Source: Kribbella pratensis
GTDB taxonomy: Bacteria; Actinomycetota; Actinomycetes; Propionibacteriales; Kribbellaceae
Assembly (NCBI RefSeq): GCF_004365355.1
Contig: NZ_SODP01000002.1
Coordinates: forward strand, 1,733,846 to 1,797,845
Reading direction: 5' to 3'
DNA length: 64,000 bases
In this document: one piece after another, positions 8,596 to 18,549 of the stretch
How positions within the stretch are numbered: the stretch's first letter is position 1
How the letters are laid out: every line of letters begins with the position of its first letter
Notes under the pieces: generated by a model
The model's database searches: none
What the model saw: only the letters and a program-made list of their open reading frames with translations
What the model was told of the DNA's origin: nothing
Translations under genes and position numbers: made by a program

Positions 8596-9210
8596 GTGAA
8601 CACCATCACCAGCCTCGACACCGTCGAACGCGCCGTCGCCGAGATCGCCGCCGGACGGCCGGTCGTGGTCGTCGACGACGAGGACCGCGAGAACGAGGGC
8701 GACCTGACCTTCGCCGCGAGCCTGGCCACCCCTGAGCTGATGGCGCTGCTCGTGCGCCACACCAGCGGATACGTCTGCGCGCCCGCGGCGGCGGAGCTGC
8801 TTGACCGCCTCGAGTTGCCGCTGATGGTGCCGGACAACCAGGACAGCTTGCGGACGGCGTACACGATCTCCGTGGACGCGGCGACCGGTGTCGGCACCGG
8901 CATCTCCGCGGCCGACCGGGCGCGGACCGTCCGCGTGCTGGCCGACCCCACGGCGCAGCCCGCGGACCTGATCCGGCCCGGTCACATCCTTCCGTTGCGC
9001 GCGGTCGACGGCGGAGTCCGCCAGCGCCCCGGTCACACCGAGGCCACTGTCGAACTCGTCCGGCTGGCCGGCCTGTCGCCGGTCGGCGTGATCGGCGAAC
9101 TCATGAACGACGACGGAACGCTGATGACCGGCACGGACCTGCGCGCCTTCGCCGACGCTCATGACTTCGCGATGATCTCGATCGCCGATCTCGTCAGCTA
9201 CTTGTCGTGA
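8596..9210 (+). CDS. ribB: 3,4-dihydroxy-2-butanone 4-phosphate synthase
   Basis: RibB converts ribulose 5-phosphate to formate and 3,4-dihydroxy-2-butanone 4-phosphate for riboflavin. The metal- and substrate-binding motif [17 protein letters not shown] appears about 25 residues in, and [10 protein letters not shown] and [16 protein letters not shown] follow. The protein is about 204 residues, a stand-alone RibB without the GTP cyclohydrolase II domain of RibBA. I chose GTG 8596 (GAGAGGA 8 nt upstream), which matches the usual family N-terminus. TTG 8545 would add 17 residues and has its AGGAG box inside the riboswitch hairpin, so it may be the regulated start. The 3' end overlaps the convergent transketolase gene by 17 nt. 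Confidence 0.93.
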   Translation: MNTITSLDTVERAVAEIAAGRPVVVVDDEDRENEGDLTFAASLATPELMALLVRHTSGYVCAPAAAELLDRLELPLMVPDNQDSLRTAYTISVDAATGVGTGISAADRARTVRVLADPTAQPADLIRPGHILPLRAVDGGVRQRPGHTEATVELVRLAGLSPVGVIGELMNDDGTLMTGTDLRAFADAHDFAMISIADLVSYLS

Positions 9211-10162
9211 CGAGCTTGCGGGCGGCGTCGGCGATGCCCTCGGGAGACAAGCCGTACCGGTCCAGCAGGTAACCGGCCGACCCCGTGGGCGCGAACTCGG
9301 GGAACCCGAGGATCGACACCCGCGCCGGATGATGCTGTACGACGGTCTCCGCGACCGCCCCACCGAGACCGCCACCGGAGACGGCCTCCTCGGCGGTCAC
9401 GATGCCGGCCGTCTCCCGCGCGGCCGCAACCACGGCGTCGGTGTCCAACGGCTTCACCGTCGGCATCGACAGCACCCTGGCCGAGATTCCTTCCTCGGCG
9501 AGCCGCTCCGCCGCGGCGAGCGCGCGCCACAGGACCGTGCCGTTGCTGATCACCGTGACGTCGTTGCCTTCGCGAACCGTGATCGCCTTGCCGAGGTGGA
9601 ACTCGTAGTCCTCCGGGTACACCTTCGGCACGCTCATCCGGCTGACCCGGATGAACACCGGGCCCTCCGAGGCCGCCGCCCAGCGCAGCGCTGCCGCAGT
9701 CTCGATCGGGTCGGCCGGCACGATGATCCGGATCCCGTCGATCGCCCGCAACCAGGCGATGTCCTCGACGGAGTGGTGCGTCGGGCCGAGTTCGCCGTAC
9801 GCGACGCCTGGGCTCATACCGCAGAGCTTCACGTTGGTGTGCGAGTACGCGACGTCGGCCTTGATCTGCTCCAGGGCGCGCGCTGTGAGGAAGCAGGACG
9901 CCGCCGAGACGAACGGGATCCGGCCGCCGTTGGCCAGCCCCGACGCGACGCCGACCATGTCCTGCTCGGCGATCCCGACATTGATCAGCCGATCCGGGAA
10001 CGCCTTACGGAAGCTGTTCAGCTTGCTGGAGCCGACCGAGTCGTTGACCACGCCAACGATCCGGTGATCGGCCTCGGCGAGCTGGGCCAACGTCTCGACG
10101 TACGCGTCCCGGCAGTCGTAGCGCGGCTGGTCGGCGATCGAGGCAGTGTGGACGACGGTCAT
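9194..10162 (-). CDS. Transketolase, C-terminal subunit (pyrimidine-binding and C domains)
   Basis: 322 residues covering the second half of a transketolase. The catalytic glutamate motif is [18 protein letters not shown] (about 80-97), and substrate-phase histidines appear in [14 protein letters not shown]. The C-terminal domain runs from about 190. Together with the preceding gene (ATGA overlap at 10159-10162) it makes a two-subunit enzyme transferring a two-carbon ketol group. Such split pairs occur in specialised sugar pathways, for example the AptA/AptB enzyme acting on apulose 4-phosphate. The location at the end of an ABC-sugar operon favours a dedicated pathway role over the housekeeping pentose cycle. 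Confidence 0.92.
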   Translation of the reverse strand: MTVVHTASIADQPRYDCRDAYVETLAQLAEADHRIVGVVNDSVGSSKLNSFRKAFPDRLINVGIAEQDMVGVASGLANGGRIPFVSAASCFLTARALEQIKADVAYSHTNVKLCGMSPGVAYGELGPTHHSVEDIAWLRAIDGIRIIVPADPIETAAALRWAAASEGPVFIRVSRMSVPKVYPEDYEFHLGKAITVREGNDVTVISNGTVLWRALAAAERLAEEGISARVLSMPTVKPLDTDAVVAAARETAGIVTAEEAVSGGGLGGAVAETVVQHHPARVSILGFPEFAPTGSAGYLLDRYGLSPEGIADAARKLVTTSS

Positions 10163-11037
10163 GCGAGCTCCTTGAGGGCCTGGTCGAACTCGGCGTCGTC
10201 GGGGACGCGGTGATGCCAGGCGACGTTGTTGCTCATGAACGAGATCGGGTGGCCCTTGTGCGTGTGGGCGATGACGAACGTCGGCTTGCCCGGCCGGAAC
10301 GGTACGGCGGACAGCACGTCGAGCAGCTCGCCGTGATCGTGGCCGTTCACCTCGACCACCGCGAACCCGAACGCGGCCGCCTTCTCCGGCAACGGATCGA
10401 GGTCGTTGGTCTCCTTGGTGGTCGCGCCCTGCTGCAGCCGGTTCCGGTCGACGATCACGGTCAGCCGGTCCAGCTGGTACTGCGAGGCCGCCATCATCGC
10501 CTCCCAGTTCGAACCCTCCTGCAACTCACCGTCCCCAACGAGCACATACGTACGGCGCATCGAGACGTCGAGCTTTGCCGACAGGGCATGCCCGACGGCG
10601 ATCGGCAGACCGTGCCCGAGCGGACCGGTGTTCGCCTCGACGCCGGCCACCTTCGTCCGGTTCGGGTGACCGTTCAGTGCGGACAACGGCTTGAGGAACG
10701 TCGCAAGCTCCTCGACCGGCAGGAACCCGAACGCCGCGAGCGTGGTGTAGAGCGCGCCGGCGACGTGGCCCTTGCTCAGGATGAAACGGTCCCGCTCGGG
10801 ATCGTTCACGGTCGCGGGCGAGATGTCGAGCACAGCGCCGTACAGCGTGGCCAGGATGTCGATCGCGGAGAAGTCACCACCGATGTGCCCGGCTCCGGCG
10901 TAATGGACCAGCTTGAGGTCCTGGATCCGGATCTGTTTCGCGGCCTCGGCGATGTGCGCGATCTGCTCGGTCCGGCTGCTGTGAGCAGGCAGCCGTCCGA
11001 GCACCGGCAGTGTCGCGTGCTCGACGGTCAGAGTCAT
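10159..11037 (-). CDS. Transketolase, N-terminal subunit (thiamine diphosphate-binding)
   Basis: 292 residues. It holds the N-terminal transketolase half: [16 protein letters not shown] and [14 protein letters not shown] near the front, then the thiamine-diphosphate/magnesium motif [13 protein letters not shown] with the closing Asn at [14 protein letters not shown] near the end corresponds to the substrate-channel histidine segment. It overlaps both neighbours by ATGA (10159-10162 and 11034-11037), so isomerase and both transketolase halves should be made in equal amounts. Metabolically it should act on the ketose phosphate produced by the local kinase and isomerase. Confidence 0.92.
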   Translation of the reverse strand: MTLTVEHATLPVLGRLPAHSSRTEQIAHIAEAAKQIRIQDLKLVHYAGAGHIGGDFSAIDILATLYGAVLDISPATVNDPERDRFILSKGHVAGALYTTLAAFGFLPVEELATFLKPLSALNGHPNRTKVAGVEANTGPLGHGLPIAVGHALSAKLDVSMRRTYVLVGDGELQEGSNWEAMMAASQYQLDRLTVIVDRNRLQQGATTKETNDLDPLPEKAAAFGFAVVEVNGHDHGELLDVLSAVPFRPGKPTFVIAHTHKGHPISFMSNNVAWHHRVPDDAEFDQALKELA

Positions 11038-12029
11038 GCGATCTCCGACATCGAGCTCAGCAGCACCTTCTGGACGAGCCGCTGCGCGGCCAGCGCGTCG
11101 TGCGAGGCCTGCGCGGCGGCGAGAGCGTCGTCGTCCAGTACGTCGAGGGCATGGTGGACCGCCTTGAGGAAGCGGATCGCCTGCTTCGCGGCCTCGACGC
11201 TATCCTCGCGGAACGGGAACTGGTCCAGCTGCCAGACGCCCTCCCAGTTGTTCTTCCGCAGCGTGTGGAAGAACTCGAACGTCTCGACCAGGTGCACCGA
11301 GCCGACGACCATGTCGTCGTCCCAGCCCTTCATGTTGTCGTTGACGTCGATCGCGAAGAGCCGGTTGTAGTCGATCGCGAGCTGTGCCGCGTCGGCCGGC
11401 GTCTCCTGACCGTACAGCGAGTGCCCGAAGTCGAGCAGGATGCCCAGGTTGGGCAGGCCGATCTTCTCGATCCCGAGCAGCGTCCGGGCGACGTTCGGGA
11501 AGATGATCTTCACCCGCGGCTCGCGCGGTTTGTACTCGATCACGAAGTTGATGTCCGGGTGGGCCGACACCAGCTCCTTCAGGCCGTCGAGAGCGAGGTT
11601 CCAGATGTCGTGGTAGTCGACCTGGAACGGGTAGTCCCAGCCGTCCTGACCCGGCCACAGCTTCACGTACGAGCAGCCGAGCTCCTTCGCCAGCTCGGTT
11701 GCCTGGTGCAACAACTCCATCGCCTGCTTGCGAACGCCGGGGTCCGGGTTCGTGAAGGAGCCCTTGACGAAGTCGCGGGTGTAGATCTCCGGCGTGATGG
11801 CGATCGCCTTGAGGTTGTTGCGTTGCAGAGCGGCCTTCACCTCGTCGAGCGTTCCGTCGTACCCGGCGAACGGCCAGTTCAGGTCGACGACGGACAGGTC
11901 GCCGACGGCGCCGGCGCGGTCGATCTGCTCGATCAGTGTGACCGGATCGCCGTACCCGTCCGTGGCGTAACGGTCCTTGTAGGTGGCGAAGTGCCAGATA
12001 CCCGCGCCGAAGACCGGCATGTCAGTCAT
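11034..12029 (-). CDS. Sugar (phosphate) isomerase/epimerase, xylose-isomerase-like TIM barrel
   Basis: About 331 residues. The barrel starts at [15 protein letters not shown] and carries metal-ligand-type acidic and His positions: the Glu of [25 protein letters not shown] and the segment DQFPF. The ATG at 12029 has GGATAGGAA about 8 nt upstream; upstream in-frame codons belong to the permease gene. It lies directly before the transketolase subunits with an ATGA overlap. In an apiose-like scheme this would be the aldose-ketose isomerase feeding the kinase. An epimerase or erythrulose-type activity is equally possible from sequence alone. Confidence 0.85.
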   Translation of the reverse strand: MTDMPVFGAGIWHFATYKDRYATDGYGDPVTLIEQIDRAGAVGDLSVVDLNWPFAGYDGTLDEVKAALQRNNLKAIAITPEIYTRDFVKGSFTNPDPGVRKQAMELLHQATELAKELGCSYVKLWPGQDGWDYPFQVDYHDIWNLALDGLKELVSAHPDINFVIEYKPREPRVKIIFPNVARTLLGIEKIGLPNLGILLDFGHSLYGQETPADAAQLAIDYNRLFAIDVNDNMKGWDDDMVVGSVHLVETFEFFHTLRKNNWEGVWQLDQFPFREDSVEAAKQAIRFLKAVHHALDVLDDDALAAAQASHDALAAQRLVQKVLLSSMSEIA

Positions 12030-12037
12030 AGGTGTTC

Positions 12038-12928
12038 CTATCCTTTGAGGGAGCCGGCGGTCAGACCGCCGACGATCCAGCGCTGGAGCAGGGTGTAGGC
12101 GATGAGGATCGGGACCACCGCGATCAGGATGCCCGCGGCGAGCCCGGTGTTGTTGTTCGCGAACTGGCCCTGGAAGTTCAGCAGCCCGACCGGGATCGTC
12201 TTGTGCGCGTCGGAGTTCAGCAGGATCAGCGCGAACAGGAACTCGTTCCAGGTCGCGACCGCGTCCAGGATCGCGACCGTCACGAGTGCGGGCACCGACA
12301 GCGGCAGGATCATCGTGAAGAACACCCGCCAGTCGCCGGCGCCGTCGACCTTCGCGGCCTCGATGATCTCGTCCGGGATCTGCCGGAAGAACGACTGCAG
12401 CACCAGCACCTCGAACGGGATGCCGAAGGCCAGGTACGGCCCGATCAGTCCGAAGATGCTGTCGGTGGCGCCGAGTGAGCGCATCATGATGAAGACCGGG
12501 ACGATCGTGATGTAGATCGGGATCGTCAGCCCGAGGAACACCGCGAACATCACCGTCCGGCGGAACTTCATCCGCAGCTTGGCCAGCGCGAACCCGAGCA
12601 TCGCCGACACCAGGACACCGAGCGGCACCTTGATCGCGGCCAGGATCGCGCTGTTCTTGTACGTCGTGGCGAAGTTGCCGATGTCCCAGGCGTCCTTGAA
12701 GTTCGTCCAGGTGAGGTGGTCGGGCCACGAGAGCGGACCGTTGCCGATGAAGTCCGCGAGCGGGCGTACGGCGGTGATCACCAGGAGGGCAAGCGGAGAG
12801 ATCCAGAAGAGTGCGACGACGATCAGGACGAGGGTCATCACCAGGCCTCGGCGTCCCTTGGGCCCGGGACTGGCGGGCTCGGCCGTGTCGAGCGGGAGGT
12901 CCACGGCGGCTGGAGCGGTGAGCGTCAT
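12038..12928 (-). CDS. Carbohydrate ABC transporter permease (MalG type)
   Basis: About 296 residues with six membrane helices. The first is at about 28-50 ([26 protein letters not shown]), and the EAA loop motif that docks the ATPase is [22 protein letters not shown]. It overlaps the first permease by ATGA (12925-12928) and ends 8 nt before the isomerase start. No ATPase gene is present in the operon, so a shared MsiK-like ATPase elsewhere is expected, as is usual for actinobacterial sugar importers. Confidence 0.92.
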   Translation of the reverse strand: MTLTAPAAVDLPLDTAEPASPGPKGRRGLVMTLVLIVVALFWISPLALLVITAVRPLADFIGNGPLSWPDHLTWTNFKDAWDIGNFATTYKNSAILAAIKVPLGVLVSAMLGFALAKLRMKFRRTVMFAVFLGLTIPIYITIVPVFIMMRSLGATDSIFGLIGPYLAFGIPFEVLVLQSFFRQIPDEIIEAAKVDGAGDWRVFFTMILPLSVPALVTVAILDAVATWNEFLFALILLNSDAHKTIPVGLLNFQGQFANNNTGLAAGILIAVVPILIAYTLLQRWIVGGLTAGSLKG

Positions 12929-13827
12929 GACGCCTCCCTCGTCTGCGAGCGGACGTACGGGATGCCGACCGCGATGGCCACCAGTGTGATGACGACGGCG
13001 ATCGCGGTGCCGTAGCCGGCTTGGTAGTACTGGAAGACGTTGAAGTACATCCACGTTCCCATCACCTGCGTCGACGTACCAGGGCCGCCGTACGTCATCG
13101 CATAGATCATGTCGAAGACCTTGAACGAATCGATCAGCGACAGAGCGATCACGATGTAGTGCGCGGGCCGCAGGCTCGGCATCGTCACGTGCCAGAACTG
13201 TTGCCACTTGGTCGCACCGTCGACGGTCGCGGCTTCGTACAGCTCGTTCGGGATCCCCTGCAGCGCGGCCAAGTAGAGCAGCATCGGGAAACCGGTCCGC
13301 AACCAGATCGCCGGCACCATCACCGCCCACAACGCGGTCGAGTCCTGACCGAGCCACGGCTGTGCCAGCCCGTCCAGCCCGATCAGGCGCAGGAACGAGT
13401 TGATCGCGCCGTACTGCGGGTTGTAGAGCCAGCCCCAGATGCTCGCGATGGACACGAGCGGCAGAACCGCGGGTGTGTAGAAGATCAGCCGCAGGATCGG
13501 CTTCCCGTGCACCTTGCCGTTCAGCGCGATCGCCAGCAGCAGGCCGATGATCGTCGGCACGGCGATCGTGACCACGGTCCAGATCAGGTTGTTCCGGACC
13601 GCCGTCACCACGACCGGGTCGTGCGGCAGCTTGAAGTAGTTGTCCAGGCCAACGAACTTGTACGTCGCGCTCAGGCCGTCCCAGTTGGTCAGGCTGAACC
13701 ACAGCGACGACACCGCCGGGTACACCAGGAACCCGACGTACACCAGGAGCGCGGGCAGGGCGAACAACCACGGGGACCACCGGCCGCCGCGTTTGGGCTG
13801 CTTGGCAACAGCGACTGTCGTTGCCAT
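12925..13827 (-). CDS. Carbohydrate ABC transporter permease (MalF type)
   Basis: 300 residues with six predicted membrane spans. The first, [20 protein letters not shown], follows a basic cytoplasmic N-terminus. The EAA motif is [24 protein letters not shown]. It lies between the binding protein (3-nt gap) and the second permease (ATGA overlap). With these it forms a CUT1-type sugar importer; the substrate is presumably a glycoside or free sugar processed by the same operon. Confidence 0.92.
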   Translation of the reverse strand: MATTVAVAKQPKRGGRWSPWLFALPALLVYVGFLVYPAVSSLWFSLTNWDGLSATYKFVGLDNYFKLPHDPVVVTAVRNNLIWTVVTIAVPTIIGLLLAIALNGKVHGKPILRLIFYTPAVLPLVSIASIWGWLYNPQYGAINSFLRLIGLDGLAQPWLGQDSTALWAVMVPAIWLRTGFPMLLYLAALQGIPNELYEAATVDGATKWQQFWHVTMPSLRPAHYIVIALSLIDSFKVFDMIYAMTYGGPGTSTQVMGTWMYFNVFQYYQAGYGTAIAVVITLVAIAVGIPYVRSQTREAS

Positions 13828-13830
13828 CGG

Positions 13831-15126
13831 CTAGCTCTTCGCCCAGGCGGAGATGATCTCCTGCATCTTCTTCGACGCCGCGTCCGGGGCGACCTTGCCT
13901 TGCAGCAGGTCGCTCTGCACGCTGAAGTACTGGTCGGCCTGCTTCTTCGGGAACGCCTGGTCCTGGATCGTGTAGAACCCGTTCTTGCCGTACTTCTGCG
14001 ACCACTCCGCCGACAGCGGCAGGGACTTCGGGTCCGGCTCGGCGCCCTTCACCGTCGAGGCGGTGATGTTCATCGCCTTCTGCGCCGCGGGCTGCACGAT
14101 GAAGTCGATCAGCGCGGCCGCCTTGTCGGCGTTCCCGGTCTTGGCGTTGACCATGTAACCCTCGACGAAGCCCGAGTGCCGCGCGGGCGACTTATCCGTC
14201 GGCAGCTCGAAGTTGCCGAACCCGGCGGGGCTCTTCTTCGCGGCCAGGATCGCGCCGGCCTCGGTCCACTGACCGGCGATGGTGTACGCCGTCTTGCCCT
14301 GCACGTACCACGGTTCGACATCGGACGGGTCGAGGGCGAGGGCACCTTGCGGCAGCCACTTCTTGTCCTGCCACTTCTTGAACAGCGTGAACGCCTCGAC
14401 CACCTCGGGCCGGTCCCAGCTCTCGGCGCCGGTCAGCAGCTTGTCGTGCAGCTCCGGCCCGGAGGTGTGCTCGAGCAGGTACTCGAACAGGCGCATGATG
14501 TCCCAGCCGTACTTGCCGCCGAGCCCGCACGGCGTGACCCCGACAGCCACCAGCTTGTCGTTCAGCGCCTCGAGCTCGGCGTACGTCGTCGGCGGCGCGC
14601 TCACACCGGCCTTGGCGAACAGCGACTTGTTGTACCAGGCACCTAGTCCGAGCTGCACGAACGGGACGCCGGACTTCACCCCGTCGAAGGTCATACCGCT
14701 GATCGCGGTGGTGTTGAGCTTGGAATCCCAGCCGTACTTGTCGTAGTACTTGCTCAGGTCCAACGCCTGCTTGGCCTTCGCGAACGGGCTGCCGATCTGA
14801 CCGCCCCAGATCCGCCAGACGTCCGGGCCCTTGCCGCCGAGCAGCTCAGTCCGCAGCTTGTCCGGGTACACCGCCGCGCCGGAACCGGGCAGGCTGTCGA
14901 CGGTGGTCGTCGTACCGTTCTGCTCGTCGAACTTCTTCACCTGGGCCTTGAGCAGGCCGATGGTCGAGTCGTCCTCGTAGGTGAACAGGCGCAGGTTGTT
15001 CGACGCCGCCTGCGTGGCTCCCCCGCCCGTCGACGTACCACCGCCGGTGCAGGCGGACAGGCCGGCGCCGAGTGCGGCGGCGGACGTGAGGCCGAGGAAA
15101 CCGCGGCGGGTGAACGACGTGCTCAT
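13831..15126 (-). CDS. Extracellular sugar-binding lipoprotein of ABC transporter
   Basis: About 431 residues. The N-terminus has twin arginines (FTRRGFLGL) and a lipobox ending at LSAC, so it is probably a Tat-exported lipoprotein anchored to the membrane. A Gly/Thr-rich linker precedes the bilobal solute-binding domain (family 1). The ATG at 15126 overlaps the stop of the upstream hydrolase gene (ATGA at 15123-15126), which decides the start. It should capture the sugar or glycoside for the two permeases that follow. Confidence 0.92.
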   Translation of the reverse strand: MSTSFTRRGFLGLTSAAALGAGLSACTGGGTSTGGGATQAASNNLRLFTYEDDSTIGLLKAQVKKFDEQNGTTTTVDSLPGSGAAVYPDKLRTELLGGKGPDVWRIWGGQIGSPFAKAKQALDLSKYYDKYGWDSKLNTTAISGMTFDGVKSGVPFVQLGLGAWYNKSLFAKAGVSAPPTTYAELEALNDKLVAVGVTPCGLGGKYGWDIMRLFEYLLEHTSGPELHDKLLTGAESWDRPEVVEAFTLFKKWQDKKWLPQGALALDPSDVEPWYVQGKTAYTIAGQWTEAGAILAAKKSPAGFGNFELPTDKSPARHSGFVEGYMVNAKTGNADKAAALIDFIVQPAAQKAMNITASTVKGAEPDPKSLPLSAEWSQKYGKNGFYTIQDQAFPKKQADQYFSVQSDLLQGKVAPDAASKKMQEIISAWAKS

Positions 15127-16016
15127 GAGTTGCTCCTTTGGCGGGCAAAACGGCGGATCTTGGCGAACATGTCCTCGAGCAGGAAGCGGACGTCCACCTG
15201 CTCGCAGACCTGGATGGGGTTGTCGGTGCCCGGCAGATACCAGCCGTCGACACCGAAACGCGGCGCCGGACGGGTCCGGAAGTTGCCGCTGTGCGGGTAG
15301 AGCATCAGGGAGATCGCAGGCGAGTCGCCGAGGGAGCGGGACTCGATCGGCTCGCCGTGGTACGTCGCGTTCCACTCGACCAGCTGGTCGATCAGGTAGC
15401 GACCGAGCGGGCCGGCGTCGCCGATCTTCTCCTCGAGCTCCGCGTAGCTGACCGAAACCTTCGTGTAGACGTCACTCGGGACCTGCCAGACGGTGATGCC
15501 CGAGCCGAACACGACGTTCGCGGCGTGGATGTCGTTCGACAGGTTGAACTCCATCCGGTGATCGGCCGCGTAGCCGTTGTAGCCGCGGCCGCCGATCCAG
15601 ACCACGATCACGTCCCGATTCACCAGATCGGGCTCGAGCAGGATCGCCGACGCCATATCGGTGATCGGCCCGAGGAACGCCACGAATAGCGGGTCGCCCT
15701 TCGAGGCCAGCTTCGATTCCTCGATGATCAGCCGCGCACCGGGCGAGTCGAGCGGGGTCTGCTCGTCCGGGATGCCGGTCGTCGCGCCGTTCGCGACCGG
15801 GACCTTGCCGGTCAGGTCGAGCAGGTCCAGCAGCAGGTCGATCTCCTCGCGGGACTCCTCCATGCTCCGGTCCGACCGGTGGGTGCCGAAGTGGGCGGGG
15901 ATCAGTCCGCGGATGTCGAAGGTCGGCGACAACAGCCCGTGCACGATCGCGAACTGGTCGTCGGCCTCGTTCTTGGCATCGGTGTTGATGATCACCCGGC
16001 GTCTGCTCGGCTTCAC
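15123..16016 (-). CDS. Nucleoside hydrolase-like protein
   Basis: 297 residues of the inosine-uridine nucleoside hydrolase fold. The N-terminal calcium-binding motif is altered to NTDAKNEADDQFA (11-23) from the usual DTDPGxDDA, but the key aspartates D13, D19 and D20 remain. Family enzymes split N-ribosides into base and sugar. It is the first gene of the ABC/isomerase/transketolase operon, with a GTG start and GAGGAG upstream, and an ATGA overlap with the binding protein. The natural substrate may be an N- or O-glycoside rather than a normal nucleoside. Confidence 0.8.
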   Translation of the reverse strand: MKPSRRRVIINTDAKNEADDQFAIVHGLLSPTFDIRGLIPAHFGTHRSDRSMEESREEIDLLLDLLDLTGKVPVANGATTGIPDEQTPLDSPGARLIIEESKLASKGDPLFVAFLGPITDMASAILLEPDLVNRDVIVVWIGGRGYNGYAADHRMEFNLSNDIHAANVVFGSGITVWQVPSDVYTKVSVSYAELEEKIGDAGPLGRYLIDQLVEWNATYHGEPIESRSLGDSPAISLMLYPHSGNFRTRPAPRFGVDGWYLPGTDNPIQVCEQVDVRFLLEDMFAKIRRFARQRSNS

Positions 16017-16033
16017 TCGCGCTCCTCATCCCT

Positions 16034-16053
16034 TGAATATGAATAGATATTCA
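16034..16053. promoter_or_regulatory. AT-rich inverted repeat between divergent sugar operons
   Basis: TGAATAT (16034-16040) and ATATTCA (16047-16053) form a perfect inverted repeat with a 6-nt spacer, striking in DNA of this GC content. It lies 18 nt before the GTG of the hydrolase-led operon and about 80 nt before the kinase start. It is a likely operator for a regulator controlling one or both operons, possibly the SorC protein. Confidence 0.6.
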
Positions 16054-16132
16054 CTAGTGCATAGCCTGTCGCCATGAGTGTCACCACGACGCTAGAGTCG
16101 CGTCAAGGGTTCAGTTGAAAGTTGGAGGGCGG

Positions 16133-17542
16133 ATGGTCCAGGCGGTGCTCGCGATCGACCAGGGCACGACCAACTCCAAGGCGATCCTGGTTGACGCCGA
16201 CGGGCGGGTACTTGGGACCGGGTCAGCCCCCGTCGCGCTGTCCACTCCGCGCCCCGGCTGGGTCGAGCAGGACGCCGACGACCTCTGGCAGAGCGTGCTG
16301 CAGGCGATCGCCACCTGCCTCACCGCCGCGACCTCGGCGGTCGACCTCGTTGGGATCGGGCTCTCCACTCAGCGCGAGTCCGTCGTCGGCTGGAGCAAGT
16401 CGGGCCGGCCGGTCGCCCCTGTCCTCGGCTGGCAGGACACCCGCACCGCCGCCTGGTGTGCCCAACTGCCTTCCGGTGTTGGCGATCTGGTCCGTCGACG
16501 GACAGGGCTCCGGGTGGACGCGATGTTCTCGGCGCCGAAGATGCGCTGGCTCCTCGATCGGTCCGACGCCCTCGTCGGCACGGTCGACTCGTGGCTGATC
16601 CATCGGCTAACTGGTTGCCGCGAGCATCTGATCGAGGCCGGGAACGCCTCACGGACCTTGCTTTTCGACGTTCAGGAATTGGACTGGTCGACGGAGTTGC
16701 TCGACGCATTCGGCGTACCGCGGTCGGCGCTGCCCGACGTACGGCGGTCCGACGCGGGCTTCGGCGTGACCGCAGGCGTGCCGGGTCTGCCGGACGGGAT
16801 CCCGATCATCGCCGTCCTCGCGGACTCGCACGCGGCGATGTACGGCCAGGGCTGCACGCAGCCGGGGATGGTGAAGGCGACGTACGGCACCGGATCGTCG
16901 GTGATGACGCCAGTGGACGGCTTTACCGAAGGCGGTTGCACGCTGGCCTGGTTGACGGATCGGCCGGTCTACGCGCTCGAAGGAAACATCGTGTCGTCCG
17001 GCGCGGCCCTGGCGTGGACGGCCGACCTGCTCGGCCTGCCCGACGTCGGCGGCCTGGTCGCCCTCGCCGCAACCGTGCCGTCGGCGGAAGGCGTCGTACT
17101 CGTGCCGGCCTTCGCCGGACTGGGCGCGCCGCACTGGGACCGCGAGGCCCGCGCGGCGTTGACCGGGATGAACAGCTCGACGACGCGCGCTCACATCGCC
17201 CGCGCGGCCGTCGACGCGGTCGCCCATCAGATCTGCGACATCACCGACACCATCCCGGGCGGAGTCAAGAGCCTGCGCGCCGACGGCGGGGCGACCGTGT
17301 CGGAGCTGCTGATGCAGACCCAGGCGGATCTGCTCGGCCGACCGGTCGAGGTTGCCGACGTACCGGAGGCGTCTGCCTTGGGCGCGGCCGAGCTCGCCTG
17401 GACGACCTTGGGCGCAACGACCGGCTGGGCCGCGCGACGTTCGTACCGGACGTTCGAGCCCCGGCTCGATGCCGCCGCGCGGGCCGAGCTACGGACGCAA
17501 TGGGCCGGAGCGGTCGCGTCCGTCCGGGGCCGGTCGGCCTGA
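16133..17542 (+). CDS. FGGY-family carbohydrate kinase
   Basis: About 469 residues. The N-terminal phosphate-1 motif AIDQGTTNSKAILVD and the catalytic region around LADSHAAMYG and YGTGSSVM are typical of FGGY kinases (glycerol, xylulose and apulose kinases). LRADGGATVSELLMQTQADLLG is the C-terminal nucleotide-binding stretch. The ATG at 16133 is chosen; GGAGGG lies 3-4 nt before it, which is close, and a TTG at 16115 is an alternative. It is divergent from the transketolase operon and about 270 nt before the cupin-led run. It would phosphorylate the ketose made by one of the isomerases. Confidence 0.9.
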   Translation: MVQAVLAIDQGTTNSKAILVDADGRVLGTGSAPVALSTPRPGWVEQDADDLWQSVLQAIATCLTAATSAVDLVGIGLSTQRESVVGWSKSGRPVAPVLGWQDTRTAAWCAQLPSGVGDLVRRRTGLRVDAMFSAPKMRWLLDRSDALVGTVDSWLIHRLTGCREHLIEAGNASRTLLFDVQELDWSTELLDAFGVPRSALPDVRRSDAGFGVTAGVPGLPDGIPIIAVLADSHAAMYGQGCTQPGMVKATYGTGSSVMTPVDGFTEGGCTLAWLTDRPVYALEGNIVSSGAALAWTADLLGLPDVGGLVALAATVPSAEGVVLVPAFAGLGAPHWDREARAALTGMNSSTTRAHIARAAVDAVAHQICDITDTIPGGVKSLRADGGATVSELLMQTQADLLGRPVEVADVPEASALGAAELAWTTLGATTGWAARRSYRTFEPRLDAAARAELRTQWAGAVASVRGRSA

Positions 17543-17809
17543 TCCGGTCGATGCCGTCGGCAAAGACCTTGCGCCCGGCGTTCTGGCCGGTCGTCTTGTC
17601 GTAGCCGGGGCTGTTTGTGTTTTGCCGGCGAGCTGCGACGGACGGCGCTGCGGCACGGTTTCGGCCGGCCGGGGTGCGGCGTACCTGTCAGTGACCGGTT
17701 GTGTTCGGAGATCGCTTTCCGTGACAGGTTGACTCGGTCCGGGCGCCCACCTATGGTTACGGGCACAGGCTGCGGAAAGCCCTTTCCCAGGCTCAGGAGG
17801 GAGGCGTGC
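17543..17809 (+). promoter_or_regulatory. Intergenic region with spaced inverted repeat
   Basis: No gene is seen in these 267 bases. ACCTGTCA (17683-17690) is inverted as TGACAGGT (17722-17729), with TGACCGG-like sequence close by, which could form a regulator site or a long-loop hairpin. A strong AGGAGGGAGG box (17795-17804) precedes the cupin ATG. A promoter for the cupin-led operon is likely here, but no clear -35/-10 pair stands out. Confidence 0.35.
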
Positions 17810-18538
17810 ATGTGTGAGTTCGAACCCGGACCGGCCATGCCGCTACCGGGTGGGATCGGCATCTCGAAGCTGACGGTGTACGACGCCGAGGCCTCCGACG
17901 GCCTGGTCGGCGGTACTCCGCACGTGCACCTGGCCTGCTCCGAGGGGTATTACGTGCTCGCCGGCGACGGCGCCGTACAGACACTCTCCACGAAGGGCTA
18001 CAGCGAGACCCCACTGCAGGTCGGCGCGGTGGTCTGGTTCGGCCCCGGAACGATCCACCGGCTCATCAACCGCGGAGGTCTTCAGATCCTCGCCCTGATG
18101 TCGAACTCCGGACTCCCTGAGGCCGGCGACGCCGTGATGACACTGCCGCCGGAGTACCTCGTAGACCGCGAGACCTACGTGAAGGCGACAGCACTCGCCG
18201 ACGGCGCGCGGACGCAGTCGGCGATGGCCCGGCGCGACCTGGCCGTGCAGGGGTACGCCGTACTGCGTGAACGGTACGAGTCGGAGGGACCGTCCGCGCT
18301 TGAGGACTTCTATGCGGCCGCGATCCGGCTCGTGCAGCCGCAGCTCGCGGACTGGCGGAAGCGCTGGGAGCAAGGCGCGCGACGCCTCGCCGACGAGACC
18401 GGCGCCGCGCTGGACGCCCTGGAGGCCGGCGCCGCCCCGCACCTGGAATCAGCTGAGCTGCACCAACTTCCCGCCCCTACTGAGTCCGGCCTGCACGGCA
18501 TGTGCGGCCGCCTCGACGTTTATGACACTCGAGCGTGA
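17810..18538 (+). CDS. Cupin-domain protein of the sugar operon
   Basis: About 242 residues. The cupin barrel covers roughly 15-105, with GTPHVHLACSEGYYVLAGDGAVQTL as motif 1 (two His, one Glu) and GPGTIHRLINRG as motif 2. The remaining 130 residues are mostly alpha-helical and Arg/Ala/Glu-rich. The start has an AGGAGGGAGG box 5 nt upstream. The stop overlaps a GTG of the next gene. A role as sugar or keto-sugar isomerase, or as a metabolite sensor, is possible; function is unknown. Confidence 0.82.
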   Translation: MCEFEPGPAMPLPGGIGISKLTVYDAEASDGLVGGTPHVHLACSEGYYVLAGDGAVQTLSTKGYSETPLQVGAVVWFGPGTIHRLINRGGLQILALMSNSGLPEAGDAVMTLPPEYLVDRETYVKATALADGARTQSAMARRDLAVQGYAVLRERYESEGPSALEDFYAAAIRLVQPQLADWRKRWEQGARRLADETGAALDALEAGAAPHLESAELHQLPAPTESGLHGMCGRLDVYDTRA

Positions 18539-18549
18539 GAGGTACGACA

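Noticed and set aside
9194-11037. Housekeeping transketolase
   Set aside because: Housekeeping actinobacterial transketolase is normally one ~700-residue protein beside transaldolase and zwf; this one is split and lies in an ABC-sugar operon.
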